Source of the DNA: G965261775 sp965261775
Lineage (GTDB): Bacteria > Pseudomonadota > Gammaproteobacteria > Eutrophobiales > Eutrophobiaceae
Assembly (NCBI GenBank): GCA_965261775.1
Contig: OZ253477.1
Coordinates: forward strand, 1,674,001-1,738,000
Reading direction: 5' to 3'
Length of the DNA: 64,000 nucleotides
Shown: in pieces, positions 26,356 through 35,940 of the stretch
Position numbering within the stretch: the stretch's first letter is position 1
Layout of the letters: each line of letters begins with the position of its first letter
Made by a program: the position numbers and the translations under genes
The notes under the pieces: model-generated
Databases searched by the model: none
What the model saw: the letters and a program-made list of their open reading frames with translations, nothing else
What the model was told of the DNA's origin: nothing

Positions 26356-27701
26356 TCCGGTCGGTTCACTTCCCGTGCAACAGTGGTGCTGAGTTCATCT
26401 GCCAGCGTTTCCACCTGGGCCGAGTTTTCCCCCTCAATCATGATTCTGATTAAAGGTTCAGTTCCCGAAGGGCGAAGCACAACACGTCCATTTTTCCCCA
26501 AGGTGTTTTCCGCATCTTTAACGGCGTCTTTAACGTTTTCAATTTCGTAAGCATCAATCTTTTCTTTTGATTTTACATTCTTTATCACCTGTGGAAACTT
26601 CGTCACGTTTTTTATTAAATCGGCAAGGGGCTTGCCGGTGGTGCACATCACTTTCAGTATTTGCAGGGCGGCGATAATGCCGTCGCCTGTTGTTGACATA
26701 TCCAGATTGATGATGTGTCCAGAGGTTTCGCCACCGAGGATCAAATTTTCTTTCCGTAACATTTCAACGACATAGCGATCACCGACGGCGGCGCGGAGAA
26801 AATTCAATTCCAGTTCATTAATGGCCCTTTCCAGGCCGAGGTTGCTCATGACTGTCCCTACAATCGCCCCGTTAAGCCGGTTAGCGTTAAATTGAGCGAT
26901 AATATAAATGATATCGTCGCCGTCAATCTGCTTCCCTTCATGATCCACCATCAGAACGCGATCACCATCGCCATCCAGTGCAATGCCAACGTCGGCCTGG
27001 TGCTTCCTGACCAGTTCACACAGCGCGTCGGGAAAAGCAGCACCGCATTCATGGTTGATATTCAAGCCGTCCGGGGATATCGCGTAACAAATTACGTCCG
27101 CGCCCAGCTCTTCAAATACTTTCGGCGCAATCTGATAGGCGGCACCATTGGCGCAATCCAGAACAACTTTCAAATCGCTCAGATCAAGATTGCTGTTGAC
27201 TTTGGACTTGCAAAATTCAATATAACGCCGGGGGGCGTCCGGGATTCGACGCGCTCTGCCCAACTCTCCCGAAGGAACAGGTTTTATCTGCATATCCAGT
27301 TCAGATTCTATTTGCAATTCGATTTCATCCGACAGCTTTGTACCATCACCGGAAAAAAATTTTATGCCATTATCATAGTAGGGATTATGCGATGCGCTGA
27401 TCACGATACCGGCCTGTGCCCGGGTACTTTTGGTCAGGTAGGCAATCCCCGGGGTCGGCATGGGACCGAGCAGACGAATATCCACTCCGGCAGCCGACAA
27501 ACCGGACTCCAGAGCAGATTCAAACATATACCCGGAAATGCGGGTGTCTTTTCCGATCAGTACCGGACCATTACCGTCTCTTGCCAATATCCTCCCGGCA
27601 ACCCAGCCCAACCGCATGATAAAATCGGGATTAATCCTTTCGTCACCGACATTGCCACGAATACCGTCGGTACCAAAATATTTTTGGGACTTTCTTTTAA
27701 T
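26352..27701 (-). CDS. glmM: Phosphoglucosamine mutase
   Basis: Converts glucosamine-6-phosphate to glucosamine-1-phosphate for UDP-GlcNAc, peptidoglycan and LPS. The first in-frame ATG (27617) would lose the conserved N-terminus, but the frame continues upstream with KYFGTDGIRGNVGD, which every GlmM has. No ATG, GTG or TTG exists before a stop there. The only suitable codon is ATT at 27701, seven bases after GGGGA, giving 449 residues (E. coli 445). Active-site serine: ISASHNP, Ser104. Metal site: DGDGDR. C-terminal phosphate loop: RPSGTEPLIRIM. It lies 69 bp after ftsH, where many relatives have folP between them. Confidence 0.93.
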   Translation of the reverse strand: MKRKSQKYFGTDGIRGNVGDERINPDFIMRLGWVAGRILARDGNGPVLIGKDTRISGYMFESALESGLSAAGVDIRLLGPMPTPGIAYLTKSTRAQAGIVISASHNPYYDNGIKFFSGDGTKLSDEIELQIESELDMQIKPVPSGELGRARRIPDAPRRYIEFCKSKVNSNLDLSDLKVVLDCANGAAYQIAPKVFEELGADVICYAISPDGLNINHECGAAFPDALCELVRKHQADVGIALDGDGDRVLMVDHEGKQIDGDDIIYIIAQFNANRLNGAIVGTVMSNLGLERAINELELNFLRAAVGDRYVVEMLRKENLILGGETSGHIINLDMSTTGDGIIAALQILKVMCTTGKPLADLIKNVTKFPQVIKNVKSKEKIDAYEIENVKDAVKDAENTLGKNGRVVLRPSGTEPLIRIMIEGENSAQVETLADELSTTVAREVNRPD

Positions 27702-27770
27702 AGTTATTTCCCCGCTGTGTTCTGATTACGCCGATATCACATGACCGGCTGCTTGCCGCAAGAATCCTTG

Positions 27771-29696
27771 TCAGGCAGGTTTTGCTGGCGGTTCATCGGA
27801 TGGTACGCTGTTGTCTTTTTTCGCTTCTGTTTTTTTTCCTTTCTTCGTTGAAGAAGGACCATCGTCATTCTCATCCCAGTTGGACGGCAAGCGTGGTATT
27901 TTGCCTGCCATAATGTCATCAATTTGGTCGGAATCAATAGTTTCGTATTTAATCAACGCCTCGGACATAAGATGCAGTTTGTCTATATTTTCCTTCAGAA
28001 TTTTTTCCGAACGCTTGTAATTTCGGTCAATAATACTGCGTATCTCCTGATCAATCGTATGCGCGGTTTCATCGGAGACTGCTTTGTGGCGGGTTACTGA
28101 ATGTCCCAGAAAAACTTCGCCGTCATCTTCGCTGTACGTTAGCGGACCGAGTTTTTCGGACAACCCCCATTTAGTCACCATATTACGCGCAAGTTGTGTC
28201 GCGTTTTCAATATCGTTACTGGCACCTGTGGTCACTTTTCCCTTGCCGAAAATCAATTCTTCGGCAATACGACCGCCGAACAGACTGGATAACTGGCTTT
28301 CGAGCAATTCTTTACTGTAGCTCAGACGGTCCACTTCCGGCAAAAACATCGTTACGCCCAATGCACGTCCACGCGGGATAATTGTGACTTTATACACCGG
28401 ATCATGAGACGGTACCAGACGCCCGACAATGGCATGACCCGCCTCATGGTACGCAGTAAGTTTTTTCTCTTCTTCGCTCATGACCATAGAACGCCGCTCC
28501 GCACCCATCATGATCTTGTCCTTCGCACGTTCAAATTCTTCCATCTCGACTACTTTCTTGTTGGCGCGCGCAGCGAACAGCGCCGCCTCGTTGACCAAAT
28601 TAGATAAATCGGCCCCGGAGAAACCGGGCGTACCACGGGCAATAATATTCGTTTTCACGTCGTCCCCCAGCGCAACCTTGCGTATGTGGACTTTCAGAAT
28701 CTGTTCACGCCCGCGAATATCCGGTAAGGGTACAACGACCTGACGGTCAAAACGACCCGGTCTCAGCAATGCCGGATCAAGCACATCCGGGCGGTTAGTC
28801 GCGGCGATTACGATGACTCCTTCATTACCTTCAAAGCCATCCATCTCCACTAGTAGCTGATTCAAGGTCTGTTCGCGTTCATCATGACCCCCTCCCAGAC
28901 CGGCGCCGCGATGACGACCTACTGCGTCTATTTCATCAATGAAGATAATACAGGGCGCGCTTTTCTTGGCCTGCTCAAACATATCGCGCACCCGCGAGGC
29001 ACCCACGCCGACAAACATTTCAACAAAATCCGATCCGGAAATCGTGAAAAACGGCACTTTGGCCTCACCGGCGATGGCTTTCGCAAGCAAGGTTTTGCCA
29101 GTACCCGGCGAACCCACCATCAAAACGCCGGAAGGTATTTTGCCCCCCAGTTTCTGAAATTTTTTGGGATCGCGTAAAAAATCAACGAGTTCGACCACCT
29201 CTTCCTTGGCTTCTTCTACGCCCGCCACGTCATTGAAAGTGGTCTTGACCTGATCTTCACCCAAAAGACGGGCGCGGCTCTTGCCGAACGACAGGGCGCC
29301 CCGCCCGCCGCCACCCTGTATCTGGCGCATGAAATAGATCCAGATACCAACCAGTAAGAGGATTGGAAACCAGGAAATAAGTGCATGTGCCCAGAGCGGA
29401 TTGCCGGGTTCCTCCCCCCTGATTTCAACGTTGTTTTCCAGCAAGGTACCAATCAACGCGTCATTACTGGTTTCAGGGCTGTAAGTGGTCAGGCGACCGA
29501 TACCATCGGAAAGGCGACCGGTTATTGAATGCCCCTTAATTTCCACCGATTTGATACGACCATTTTTGATATCGGAAATAAACTGCGAATAGGACACTTC
29601 TCTTGGTCCCGCCTGGTTACCGAATTTATTAAAAACTGTCATCAATATCAGCAGGATGACTATCCACGGTAAAAGATTCTTCGCCATATTGTTCAA
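27771..29696 (-). CDS. ftsH: ATP-dependent zinc metalloprotease FtsH
   Basis: Membrane-anchored AAA+ protease for quality control and regulated turnover (sigma-32 and LpxC in E. coli). The 641-residue protein has a membrane segment near residues 8-24, a periplasmic domain, a second membrane segment near 103-125, Walker A GSPGTGKTLL (about 193-202), Walker B IIFIDEIDAVG, the second region of homology (ATNRPDVLDPALLRPGRFD), and the zinc site HEAGH. It is followed by glmM and preceded by rlmE, the usual order. Confidence 0.97.
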   Translation of the reverse strand: MNNMAKNLLPWIVILLILMTVFNKFGNQAGPREVSYSQFISDIKNGRIKSVEIKGHSITGRLSDGIGRLTTYSPETSNDALIGTLLENNVEIRGEEPGNPLWAHALISWFPILLLVGIWIYFMRQIQGGGGRGALSFGKSRARLLGEDQVKTTFNDVAGVEEAKEEVVELVDFLRDPKKFQKLGGKIPSGVLMVGSPGTGKTLLAKAIAGEAKVPFFTISGSDFVEMFVGVGASRVRDMFEQAKKSAPCIIFIDEIDAVGRHRGAGLGGGHDEREQTLNQLLVEMDGFEGNEGVIVIAATNRPDVLDPALLRPGRFDRQVVVPLPDIRGREQILKVHIRKVALGDDVKTNIIARGTPGFSGADLSNLVNEAALFAARANKKVVEMEEFERAKDKIMMGAERRSMVMSEEEKKLTAYHEAGHAIVGRLVPSHDPVYKVTIIPRGRALGVTMFLPEVDRLSYSKELLESQLSSLFGGRIAEELIFGKGKVTTGASNDIENATQLARNMVTKWGLSEKLGPLTYSEDDGEVFLGHSVTRHKAVSDETAHTIDQEIRSIIDRNYKRSEKILKENIDKLHLMSEALIKYETIDSDQIDDIMAGKIPRLPSNWDENDDGPSSTKKGKKTEAKKDNSVPSDEPPAKPA

Positions 29697-29730
29697 TTCA
29701 CAACCTCAAGTTAGGTTTCGTTAGTTCCAA

Positions 29731-30357
29731 TTATAGTGCATAAGTGCTCGCCAGAATATAAAATTCACGCGAATTGTCGCGAGAGGCATCCGGCTTTCGG
29801 GCCACCACACGTTCAAAATGTCCCCGTAATAATTGCCGATATCGGCGGACGCCATCGCCTTCAAACAGTTTTACCAGAAGATGGCCGCCCGGTTTGAGCG
29901 CCTCCAGACAAAAATGATATAGCAATTCAGCCAGCGCCATGCTCCCGGCCTGGTCCGTTGACCGGATACCGCTTATATTGGGGGCCATATCGGAAATTAC
30001 AAGATCGGCGCCACGTTGACCAAGCTGTTTGAGACATGCCCTCGTGGTAGCTTCTTCAGTAAAGTCGCCGGGGATAAATAATACGCCGGGGATGGTTTCC
30101 ATCGGTAGCATATCAACCGCGATCACCCGCCCGGCGGCACCAACACGTTCGTGCGCGTATTGCGACCATGCCCCAGGGGCGGAGCCCAGATCAACAATAT
30201 GATCGCCCGGCTTGATGAGGTTGTCCTTTTGGTCAATTTCCCGGAGTTTATAAACGGCACGCGAGCGATAATGGGACTGCCGGGCCTGCCGTATGTATTG
30301 GTCTCTATCCCTGGCGCGCAACCATTGCCTGCTACGATTCTTTTGTTTTTTCTTCAT
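29731..30357 (-). CDS. rlmE: 23S rRNA 2'-O-methyltransferase RlmE (FtsJ)
   Basis: Methylates U2552 of 23S rRNA, a heat-shock-linked ribosome assembly step in E. coli. The 208-residue protein has the SAM motif DLGSAPGAWSQ near residue 57-67, the catalytic K-D-K-E type residues (SRAVYKLREID, VISDMAPN, LLVKLFEGDG), and the family length. It is located directly upstream of ftsH. Confidence 0.95.
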   Translation of the reverse strand: MKKKQKNRSRQWLRARDRDQYIRQARQSHYRSRAVYKLREIDQKDNLIKPGDHIVDLGSAPGAWSQYAHERVGAAGRVIAVDMLPMETIPGVLFIPGDFTEEATTRACLKQLGQRGADLVISDMAPNISGIRSTDQAGSMALAELLYHFCLEALKPGGHLLVKLFEGDGVRRYRQLLRGHFERVVARKPDASRDNSREFYILASTYAL

Positions 30358-30363
30358 ATCTCT

Positions 30364-30771
30364 TCATGAAATACTACCTGTGGCCAAATCATGTTCCCGG
30401 TCTTTTATATGAGAATCTAAGCTAGGATGACGCAATTTAACCCAAGTAGGGCCCATCAGAATTCTTGTTATACGAGCACCTAAACTAGCACGGCTATGCA
30501 ATGAACTTGTATTATTCGTATAACGCGAATAATACCGCGTATGTAAGTAATGAGAATAGTTCACATATCTACCATTGGGCAGATAAAACATACCGTCGTA
30601 ATCATACGACATTAAAAAGTAAGCATAATCACTCTCCCAGTTAATTCCAGCCTGTTGTTGTAGTCTTCGTTGTAGCCTTGCACGCCTATTTGGCGGGATA
30701 AGAATTTCAGATTTAACCCATTTACCCCTTGCAATTGCCCTTTCGCAAAAGTCTTTTTCTCTATTATCCAT
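30364..30771 (-). CDS. Hypothetical protein between greA and rlmE
   Basis: The 135-residue protein is preceded by a strong ribosome site (GGAGGAAAGAA then ATG), so it is very likely translated. The first half is charged and helical (ERAIARGKW, RRARLQRRLQQQ). The centre is rich in Tyr and Asn (DYDGMFYLPNGRYVNYSHYLH, shortened here). No signal peptide, membrane segment or known domain was seen. In many relatives this position holds yhbY on the opposite strand; this protein is not YhbY. Confidence 0.65.
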   Translation of the reverse strand: MDNREKDFCERAIARGKWVKSEILIPPNRRARLQRRLQQQAGINWESDYAYFLMSYDYDGMFYLPNGRYVNYSHYLHTRYYSRYTNNTSSLHSRASLGARITRILMGPTWVKLRHPSLDSHIKDREHDLATGSIS

Positions 30772-30838
30772 TTCTTTCCTCCTTGTTATCCTTGTTTAGT
30801 ATTACTCAATTTATCCATCCGACTTCAAGCGAAAATGT

Positions 30839-31315
30839 TTATATATACTCGACGCCGAGTATTTCATATTTAACAGTACCGTTTGGCACGTTGGCATTGA
30901 CAGTATCCCCTTCATTTTTACCGATCAACGCCCGCGCAACGGGGGATGTGATAGAAACCAGCCCTTCATTAATATCCGCTTCTTCCTCACCGACAATCTG
31001 GTAAGTTACTTCATCACCTGTTTCGCTGTTCAATAAATTGACCGTCGCTCCGAAAACAACCTTTCCTGCGGCATCAATCGCCGTGACATCAATGATCTGA
31101 GCCCCGGCAAGCGTTGCTTCAATGGCATTGATCCGACCTTCAACGAAACCCTGCTGTTCGCGGGCGGCGTGATATTCTGCGTTCTCGCTCAAATCTCCAT
31201 GCGCCCGGGCCTCTGCAATCGCCTGAATGATACGCGGTCGTTCGACCTTTTTAAGGTTGTGCAACTGCCGCTTCAATTTTTCAGCACCTCTTATGGTGAT
31301 CGGTGTTCGACTCAC
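30839..31315 (-). CDS. greA: Transcription elongation factor GreA
   Basis: Rescues backtracked RNA polymerase by stimulating transcript cleavage. The 158-residue protein has the N-terminal coiled coil with the acidic tip (ARAHGDLSENAEYHAARE around 37-54), the segment carrying the catalytic acidic residues, and the C-terminal FKBP-like domain (SPVARALIGKNEGDTV). Its start overlaps the carB stop by 4 bp, the common carAB-greA order. Confidence 0.96.
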   Translation of the reverse strand: MSRTPITIRGAEKLKRQLHNLKKVERPRIIQAIAEARAHGDLSENAEYHAAREQQGFVEGRINAIEATLAGAQIIDVTAIDAAGKVVFGATVNLLNSETGDEVTYQIVGEEEADINEGLVSITSPVARALIGKNEGDTVNANVPNGTVKYEILGVEYI

Positions 31316-34300
31316 GTAATCATCCCCGAATGCAAATCCTGTAAACTGTTCACACTCATTTTATTTTTTTGTTTCAAAGCTTCAACCGTTGCCATAGCAC
31401 CAGCCATCGTTGTCGTATAAAAGACCCGGTGTTGAAGTGCCGTCCTTCGTATTGAGTAAGAATCGGCAATCGCCTTTTTCCCCTCTGTCGTATTGATAAT
31501 TAGATCAATTTCTTCGTTTTTTAATATATCTACAATATGCGGTCGTCCCTCTCTGACTTTGTTCACGCGCTGGCATGCAATCCCTGCTTCTTCCAACGCT
31601 TTGCAGGTGCCGTCTGTCGCGAACAGAACATGACCGAGTTTGACAAGCTCCGCGGCAATGATGACGGTCTGTCGTTTGTCAATATCCCTGACGCTGATGA
31701 AGGCCTTGCCGGGACAAAGAAGTTTTTCCCCCGAGGCAAGCTGCCCCTTGGCAAAAGCCTCGCCAAATGTCGCGCCAATGCCCATCACCTCTCCGGTCGA
31801 TTTCATTTCCGGTCCCAGCAGAGGGTCGACATCGGGAAATTTTATAAACGGAAATACCGACTCCTTGACGCAATAATAATCGGGGACGGTGATCTCCTTA
31901 ATACCTTGCGAGGCCAGGCTCTTGCCGACCATGCAGTTCGCCGCAATTTTCGCGAACGGCAAACCGATCGCTTTCGAAACAAACGGTATCGTTCTTGATG
32001 CGCGCGGATTAACTTCCAGTACAAATATATTGTCGTCTTGTATCGCAAACTGCGTATTCATTAAACCGATGACCTCCAAGGCATGAGCCATGGCCCGGAC
32101 CTGATCAACCAGTTGGCACTTAATTTCTTCATCAAGACTGAATGGTGGCAGGGAACACGCGGAATCACCCGAATGCACGCCAGCCTGTTCAATATGTTCC
32201 ATAATCCCGGCGATACAGACATCTTGACCGTCGGCTATGGCGTCAATTTCCACCTCGGTAGCATCACTGAGAAAGCGGTCCAGCAATACCGGCGATGAAT
32301 GTGAAACCGCCACAGCCTTATCCATATAGTCTCTCAGATCATTTTCATTATGGACAATCTCCATCGCGCGACCGCCCAATACATAAGAAGGTCTGACTAC
32401 CAGGGGGTAGCCGATTTCGTCCGCAAAGTGAACGGCCCGTTCAACATCGCGCACCGTCCGGTTGGGAGGCTGTTTCAGGCCAAGCTCGTCCAGTAGTTTC
32501 TGAAAACATTCCCGGTCTTCGGCGAGATTAATGGAATGCGGGCTAGTGCCGATAATGGGAACGCCGAGTCGCTCAAGATCATTCGCCAGCTTCAGCGGTG
32601 TTTGACCGCCATACTGAACAATCACGCCGTGAGGCTTTTCAACGTGAATGATCTCCAGTATGTCTTCTAGAGTCAGCGGCTCAAAATATAATCGATCTGA
32701 TGTATCGTAATCGGTGGAAACGGTTTCAGGATTGCAATTTACCATAATTGTTTCATACCCGGCCTCGCGCATTGCGAACGTAGCTTGTACGCAGCAGTAA
32801 TCAAACTCAATGCCCTGCCCGATGCGATTGGGTCCGCTCCCTAGGATCATGATCTTTTTCCGGTTGCTCGGCTCCGCTTCACATTCGGAATCATAGCTTG
32901 AATACAGATAGGCCGTCGTTGTTGCAAACTCGGCGGCACAGGAATCAACCCGTTTATAAACCGGCCGGATATTTTTCTCCTGTCTTAATTTTCTACATTC
33001 GTCCTCGCTGATATCCAATAACTGGGCCAGCCTGGCGTCCGAAAACCCCTTTCTTTTAAGCGCCCGCAGATGATTCTTATCAAGTGCTGCGGCACCTTCT
33101 TTTTTCAGTTTGTATTCTTCTTCAACCAGATCCTGGATTTGAACCAGAAACCATGGGTCAATACGGCTCATATCAAATACATCGTCGACAGATAAGCCAT
33201 GGCGAAAGGCGTCGGCCACATACCAAAGCCGTTGTGCACGAGGCATCCGCAATTCATGTTCAATCTGCTCAAGGACATTTTCAGATGCATCACCCACAAT
33301 CTCGTTCAGACCGGTGACGTCTGTTTCCATACCGCGAATCGCCTTTTGCACGGATTCCTGAAAGGTGCGCCCCATCGCCATCACCTCGCCGACCGATTTC
33401 ATCTGTGTCGTTAAATGGTCATCTGCCTGCGGAAATTTTTCAAAAGTAAAACGCGGGATCTTGGTGACAATATAATCAATGCTCGGTTCAAAGGACGCCG
33501 GCATGACGCCGCCAGTAATTTCATTTTTAAGTTCGTCCAGGGTATAACCAACCGCTAGTTTCGCCGCCACTCTGGCAATGGGAAAACCGGTTGCCTTTGA
33601 GGCCAGCGCGGAGGATCGCGACACACGCGGGTTCATTTCAATCACGATCAATTCACCGTTGTCAGGATTCACTGCAAACTGCACATTTGACCCGCCAGTA
33701 TCCACGCCGATCTCACACAATACTTTAATGGACGCCTCGCGCATTTGCTGATATTCCTTGTCCGTCAATGTCTGTGCTGGTGCTACGGTGATTGAATCGC
33801 CCGTATGCACGCCCATTGGATCAAGATTTTCGATAGAGCAGACAATAATGCAGTTATCCTTGTGATCCCGTACCACTTCCATTTCATATTCCTTCCAACC
33901 CAGCACAGATTGCTCAACCAGAATTTCGGATGTAGGCGACAGCTCAAGCCCGCGTTCGCAAATCGCCATGTATTCGTCATGGTTATAGGCTATCCCGCCG
34001 CCAGTGCCGCCCAGTGTGAATGAGGGGCGTATGATCACCGGAAACCCAATTTTCTTCATCTTCGACGCTTGCTCGATATTGTGAACTATCTCGGAATTCG
34101 GCGTGTTCAAGCCGATTTTTTGCATCGCCGCACGAAACTGTTCACGGTCTTCGGCTTTATCAATAGCGGCCTTTGAGGCACCGATCATCTCAACATCAAA
34201 CTGTTTCAGTACACCTTGTTTGCTCAACTCCAGTGCGCAGTTCAACGCCGTCTGCCCGCCCATGGTCGGCAACAAGGCATCGGGGTGCTCCCGCTCAATG

Positions 34301-34530
34301 ATGCGCGCCACAGTCCGCCAATGCACCGGCTCAATATAAGTGGCGTCTGCCATGCCGGGGTCGGTCATAATCGTCGCTGGATTGGAGTTTACCAGAATGA
34401 CGCGATAACCTTCTTCACGCAATGCCTTGCAGGCCTGTGTCCCGGAATAATCAAACTCGCAGGCTTGGCCAATGATGATCGGGCCGGCGCCGATAATCAA
34501 AATGCTGTTAATGTCATTACGCTTGGGCAC
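31312..34530 (-). CDS. carB: Carbamoyl-phosphate synthase large subunit
   Basis: Uses ammonia from CarA, bicarbonate and two ATP to make carbamoyl phosphate for pyrimidines and arginine. The 1072-residue length is normal. It shows two homologous ATP-grasp halves, each with the expected glycine motifs (ILIIGAGPIIIGQACEFDYSG at the start, shortened in the second as ILGSGPNRIGQGIEFDYC near 555), EMNPRVSRSSALASKATG and EVNPRASRTIPFVSKA, and a C-terminal allosteric domain. It overlaps carA by 14 bp. Confidence 0.97.
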   Translation of the reverse strand: MPKRNDINSILIIGAGPIIIGQACEFDYSGTQACKALREEGYRVILVNSNPATIMTDPGMADATYIEPVHWRTVARIIEREHPDALLPTMGGQTALNCALELSKQGVLKQFDVEMIGASKAAIDKAEDREQFRAAMQKIGLNTPNSEIVHNIEQASKMKKIGFPVIIRPSFTLGGTGGGIAYNHDEYMAICERGLELSPTSEILVEQSVLGWKEYEMEVVRDHKDNCIIVCSIENLDPMGVHTGDSITVAPAQTLTDKEYQQMREASIKVLCEIGVDTGGSNVQFAVNPDNGELIVIEMNPRVSRSSALASKATGFPIARVAAKLAVGYTLDELKNEITGGVMPASFEPSIDYIVTKIPRFTFEKFPQADDHLTTQMKSVGEVMAMGRTFQESVQKAIRGMETDVTGLNEIVGDASENVLEQIEHELRMPRAQRLWYVADAFRHGLSVDDVFDMSRIDPWFLVQIQDLVEEEYKLKKEGAAALDKNHLRALKRKGFSDARLAQLLDISEDECRKLRQEKNIRPVYKRVDSCAAEFATTTAYLYSSYDSECEAEPSNRKKIMILGSGPNRIGQGIEFDYCCVQATFAMREAGYETIMVNCNPETVSTDYDTSDRLYFEPLTLEDILEIIHVEKPHGVIVQYGGQTPLKLANDLERLGVPIIGTSPHSINLAEDRECFQKLLDELGLKQPPNRTVRDVERAVHFADEIGYPLVVRPSYVLGGRAMEIVHNENDLRDYMDKAVAVSHSSPVLLDRFLSDATEVEIDAIADGQDVCIAGIMEHIEQAGVHSGDSACSLPPFSLDEEIKCQLVDQVRAMAHALEVIGLMNTQFAIQDDNIFVLEVNPRASRTIPFVSKAIGLPFAKIAANCMVGKSLASQGIKEITVPDYYCVKESVFPFIKFPDVDPLLGPEMKSTGEVMGIGATFGEAFAKGQLASGEKLLCPGKAFISVRDIDKRQTVIIAAELVKLGHVLFATDGTCKALEEAGIACQRVNKVREGRPHIVDILKNEEIDLIINTTEGKKAIADSYSIRRTALQHRVFYTTTMAGAMATVEALKQKNKMSVNSLQDLHSGMIT

Positions 34531-35683
34531 GATCGGTTTTCCGTTGTATATGCTTTGCCATCAGTTCAATAAAATGGTCGAATAGCGGGCGCATGTCGTG
34601 CGGTCCGGGGCTGGCTTCGGGATGCCCCTGAAAGCCAAACACCGGATAGTGTTTGTGACGCACGCCCTGCAAGGAGCCATCAAATAAAGAGCGATGCGTG
34701 GCTATCAGATTATCCGGCAGGGTCTCCTCATCCACCGCGAAGCCATGATTTTGGCTGGTAATCAAAACCCGACCATCGGCCAATGACTGTACGGGATGAT
34801 TGGCACCATGATGCCCGAACTTCATTTTGACTGTCCGGGCTCCTAAAGCCAGCGACAATAACTGATGACCTAGACAAATCCCGAAGATCGGCAAGCCAGC
34901 ACCGATCATTTTACCAACGGCCCGAATAGCATCATCACATGCTTCTGGATCGCCCGGCCCATTCGACAAAAAAACACCATCGGGATTTTCCGCCAGCGTA
35001 TCCCGGACAGGCGTTTGCGCCGGAACAACCTTAACCGCGCAACCCAAGTCAACCAAGATGCGGAGAATGTTGCGTTTGATACCGAAATCATAAGCGATGA
35101 CGCGAAACCGACACTCACGTGGCGGCTGATTGCTATTGGGTGGATACAGGCCACCTTCCCGCCATACATAAGGTCGTGTCGTTGTTACCTCCTGCGTCAG
35201 ATTCATCCCTGCCAGACCGGCAAATGCCCGCGCTTTTTCAACAGCTTCCCCGGTATCAATATTCGCATTGGCAGTCTCTCTGGCAATTAGACACGCATTC
35301 ACTGCGCCTTTTTGGCGCAGATGCCGAGCTAACCGACGTGTATCAACACCCGCAATCGCAACGGTATTATGCTGTTTCAGGTAATCGCCAAGTGTCGTCT
35401 TCGAACGCCAGTTGCTGCTGATCGGAGACAGATCACGAATCACCAAACCATCAGCGAAAATCCGTCTAGATTCCTCATCCTCCGGATTAACGCCTACATT
35501 GCCAATATGCGGATGTGTAAACGTAACAATTTGCCGGCAATAAGAGGGGTCTGTCAGAATTTCCTGGTAACCGCTAATGGCGGTATTGAAAATAACCTCC
35601 CCGACTGCATCGCCCGCTGCCCCTACAGACTCTCCGGGAAACGATGAGCCATCTTCTAGCGCCAACAACGCATTATTCCTCAA
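34517..35683 (-). CDS. carA: Carbamoyl-phosphate synthase small subunit (glutaminase)
   Basis: Class-I glutamine amidotransferase that hydrolyses glutamine and passes ammonia to CarB. The 388-residue protein has the N-terminal CPSase domain (LEDGSSFPGESVGA) and the amidotransferase domain with the nucleophile in FGICLGHQL, and FQGHPEASPGPHD for His-Glu. TTG 35683 is the likely start, with AGGGTGG just before it. It opens the carA-carB-greA-orf-rlmE-ftsH-glmM block. Confidence 0.95.
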   Translation of the reverse strand: MRNNALLALEDGSSFPGESVGAAGDAVGEVIFNTAISGYQEILTDPSYCRQIVTFTHPHIGNVGVNPEDEESRRIFADGLVIRDLSPISSNWRSKTTLGDYLKQHNTVAIAGVDTRRLARHLRQKGAVNACLIARETANANIDTGEAVEKARAFAGLAGMNLTQEVTTTRPYVWREGGLYPPNSNQPPRECRFRVIAYDFGIKRNILRILVDLGCAVKVVPAQTPVRDTLAENPDGVFLSNGPGDPEACDDAIRAVGKMIGAGLPIFGICLGHQLLSLALGARTVKMKFGHHGANHPVQSLADGRVLITSQNHGFAVDEETLPDNLIATHRSLFDGSLQGVRHKHYPVFGFQGHPEASPGPHDMRPLFDHFIELMAKHIQRKTDRAQA

Positions 35684-35753
35684 AAAACCACCCTACCTGA
35701 AAATCATAAAAAAGGAGCAACCGGTCCACCGGCCACCCCGCCAAGATCTATGA

Positions 35754-35783
35754 ATTATACGCCCACATTGCCGTGATACAAGG
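35754..35783 (-). promoter_or_regulatory. Candidate sigma-70 promoter for carA
   Basis: On the minus strand a perfect TATAAT (35759-35754) is preceded, 16 bases away, by TTGTAT. The resulting leader is about 60 bases long and contains a short CCGGT/ACCGG hairpin (35721-35732) and a T-run (35708-35713) before carA. The -10 match is strong; the -35 match is moderate. Confidence 0.55.
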
Positions 35784-35940
35784 GGGCGGGTATCAGGTGT
35801 GTCCCTCTGAAAGGGGGTTATGACAGGTATAAGATTTCCAATTACAGTTTCATCACATTCTGAAAAAGCCATCAGGGTTGATGCTTTTCCCGAGAATGAC
35901 GGCTGAGTGCGGAATACCTCACAAGAGGTAATCATTTACG

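Noticed and set aside
34216..34572. 118-codon plus-strand frame across the carA/carB junction
   Set aside because: Antisense to carB/carA, no ribosome site; shadow.
35693..35935. 80-codon minus-strand frame upstream of carA
   Set aside because: No ribosome site and no domain-like sequence, and it overlaps the candidate carA promoter.
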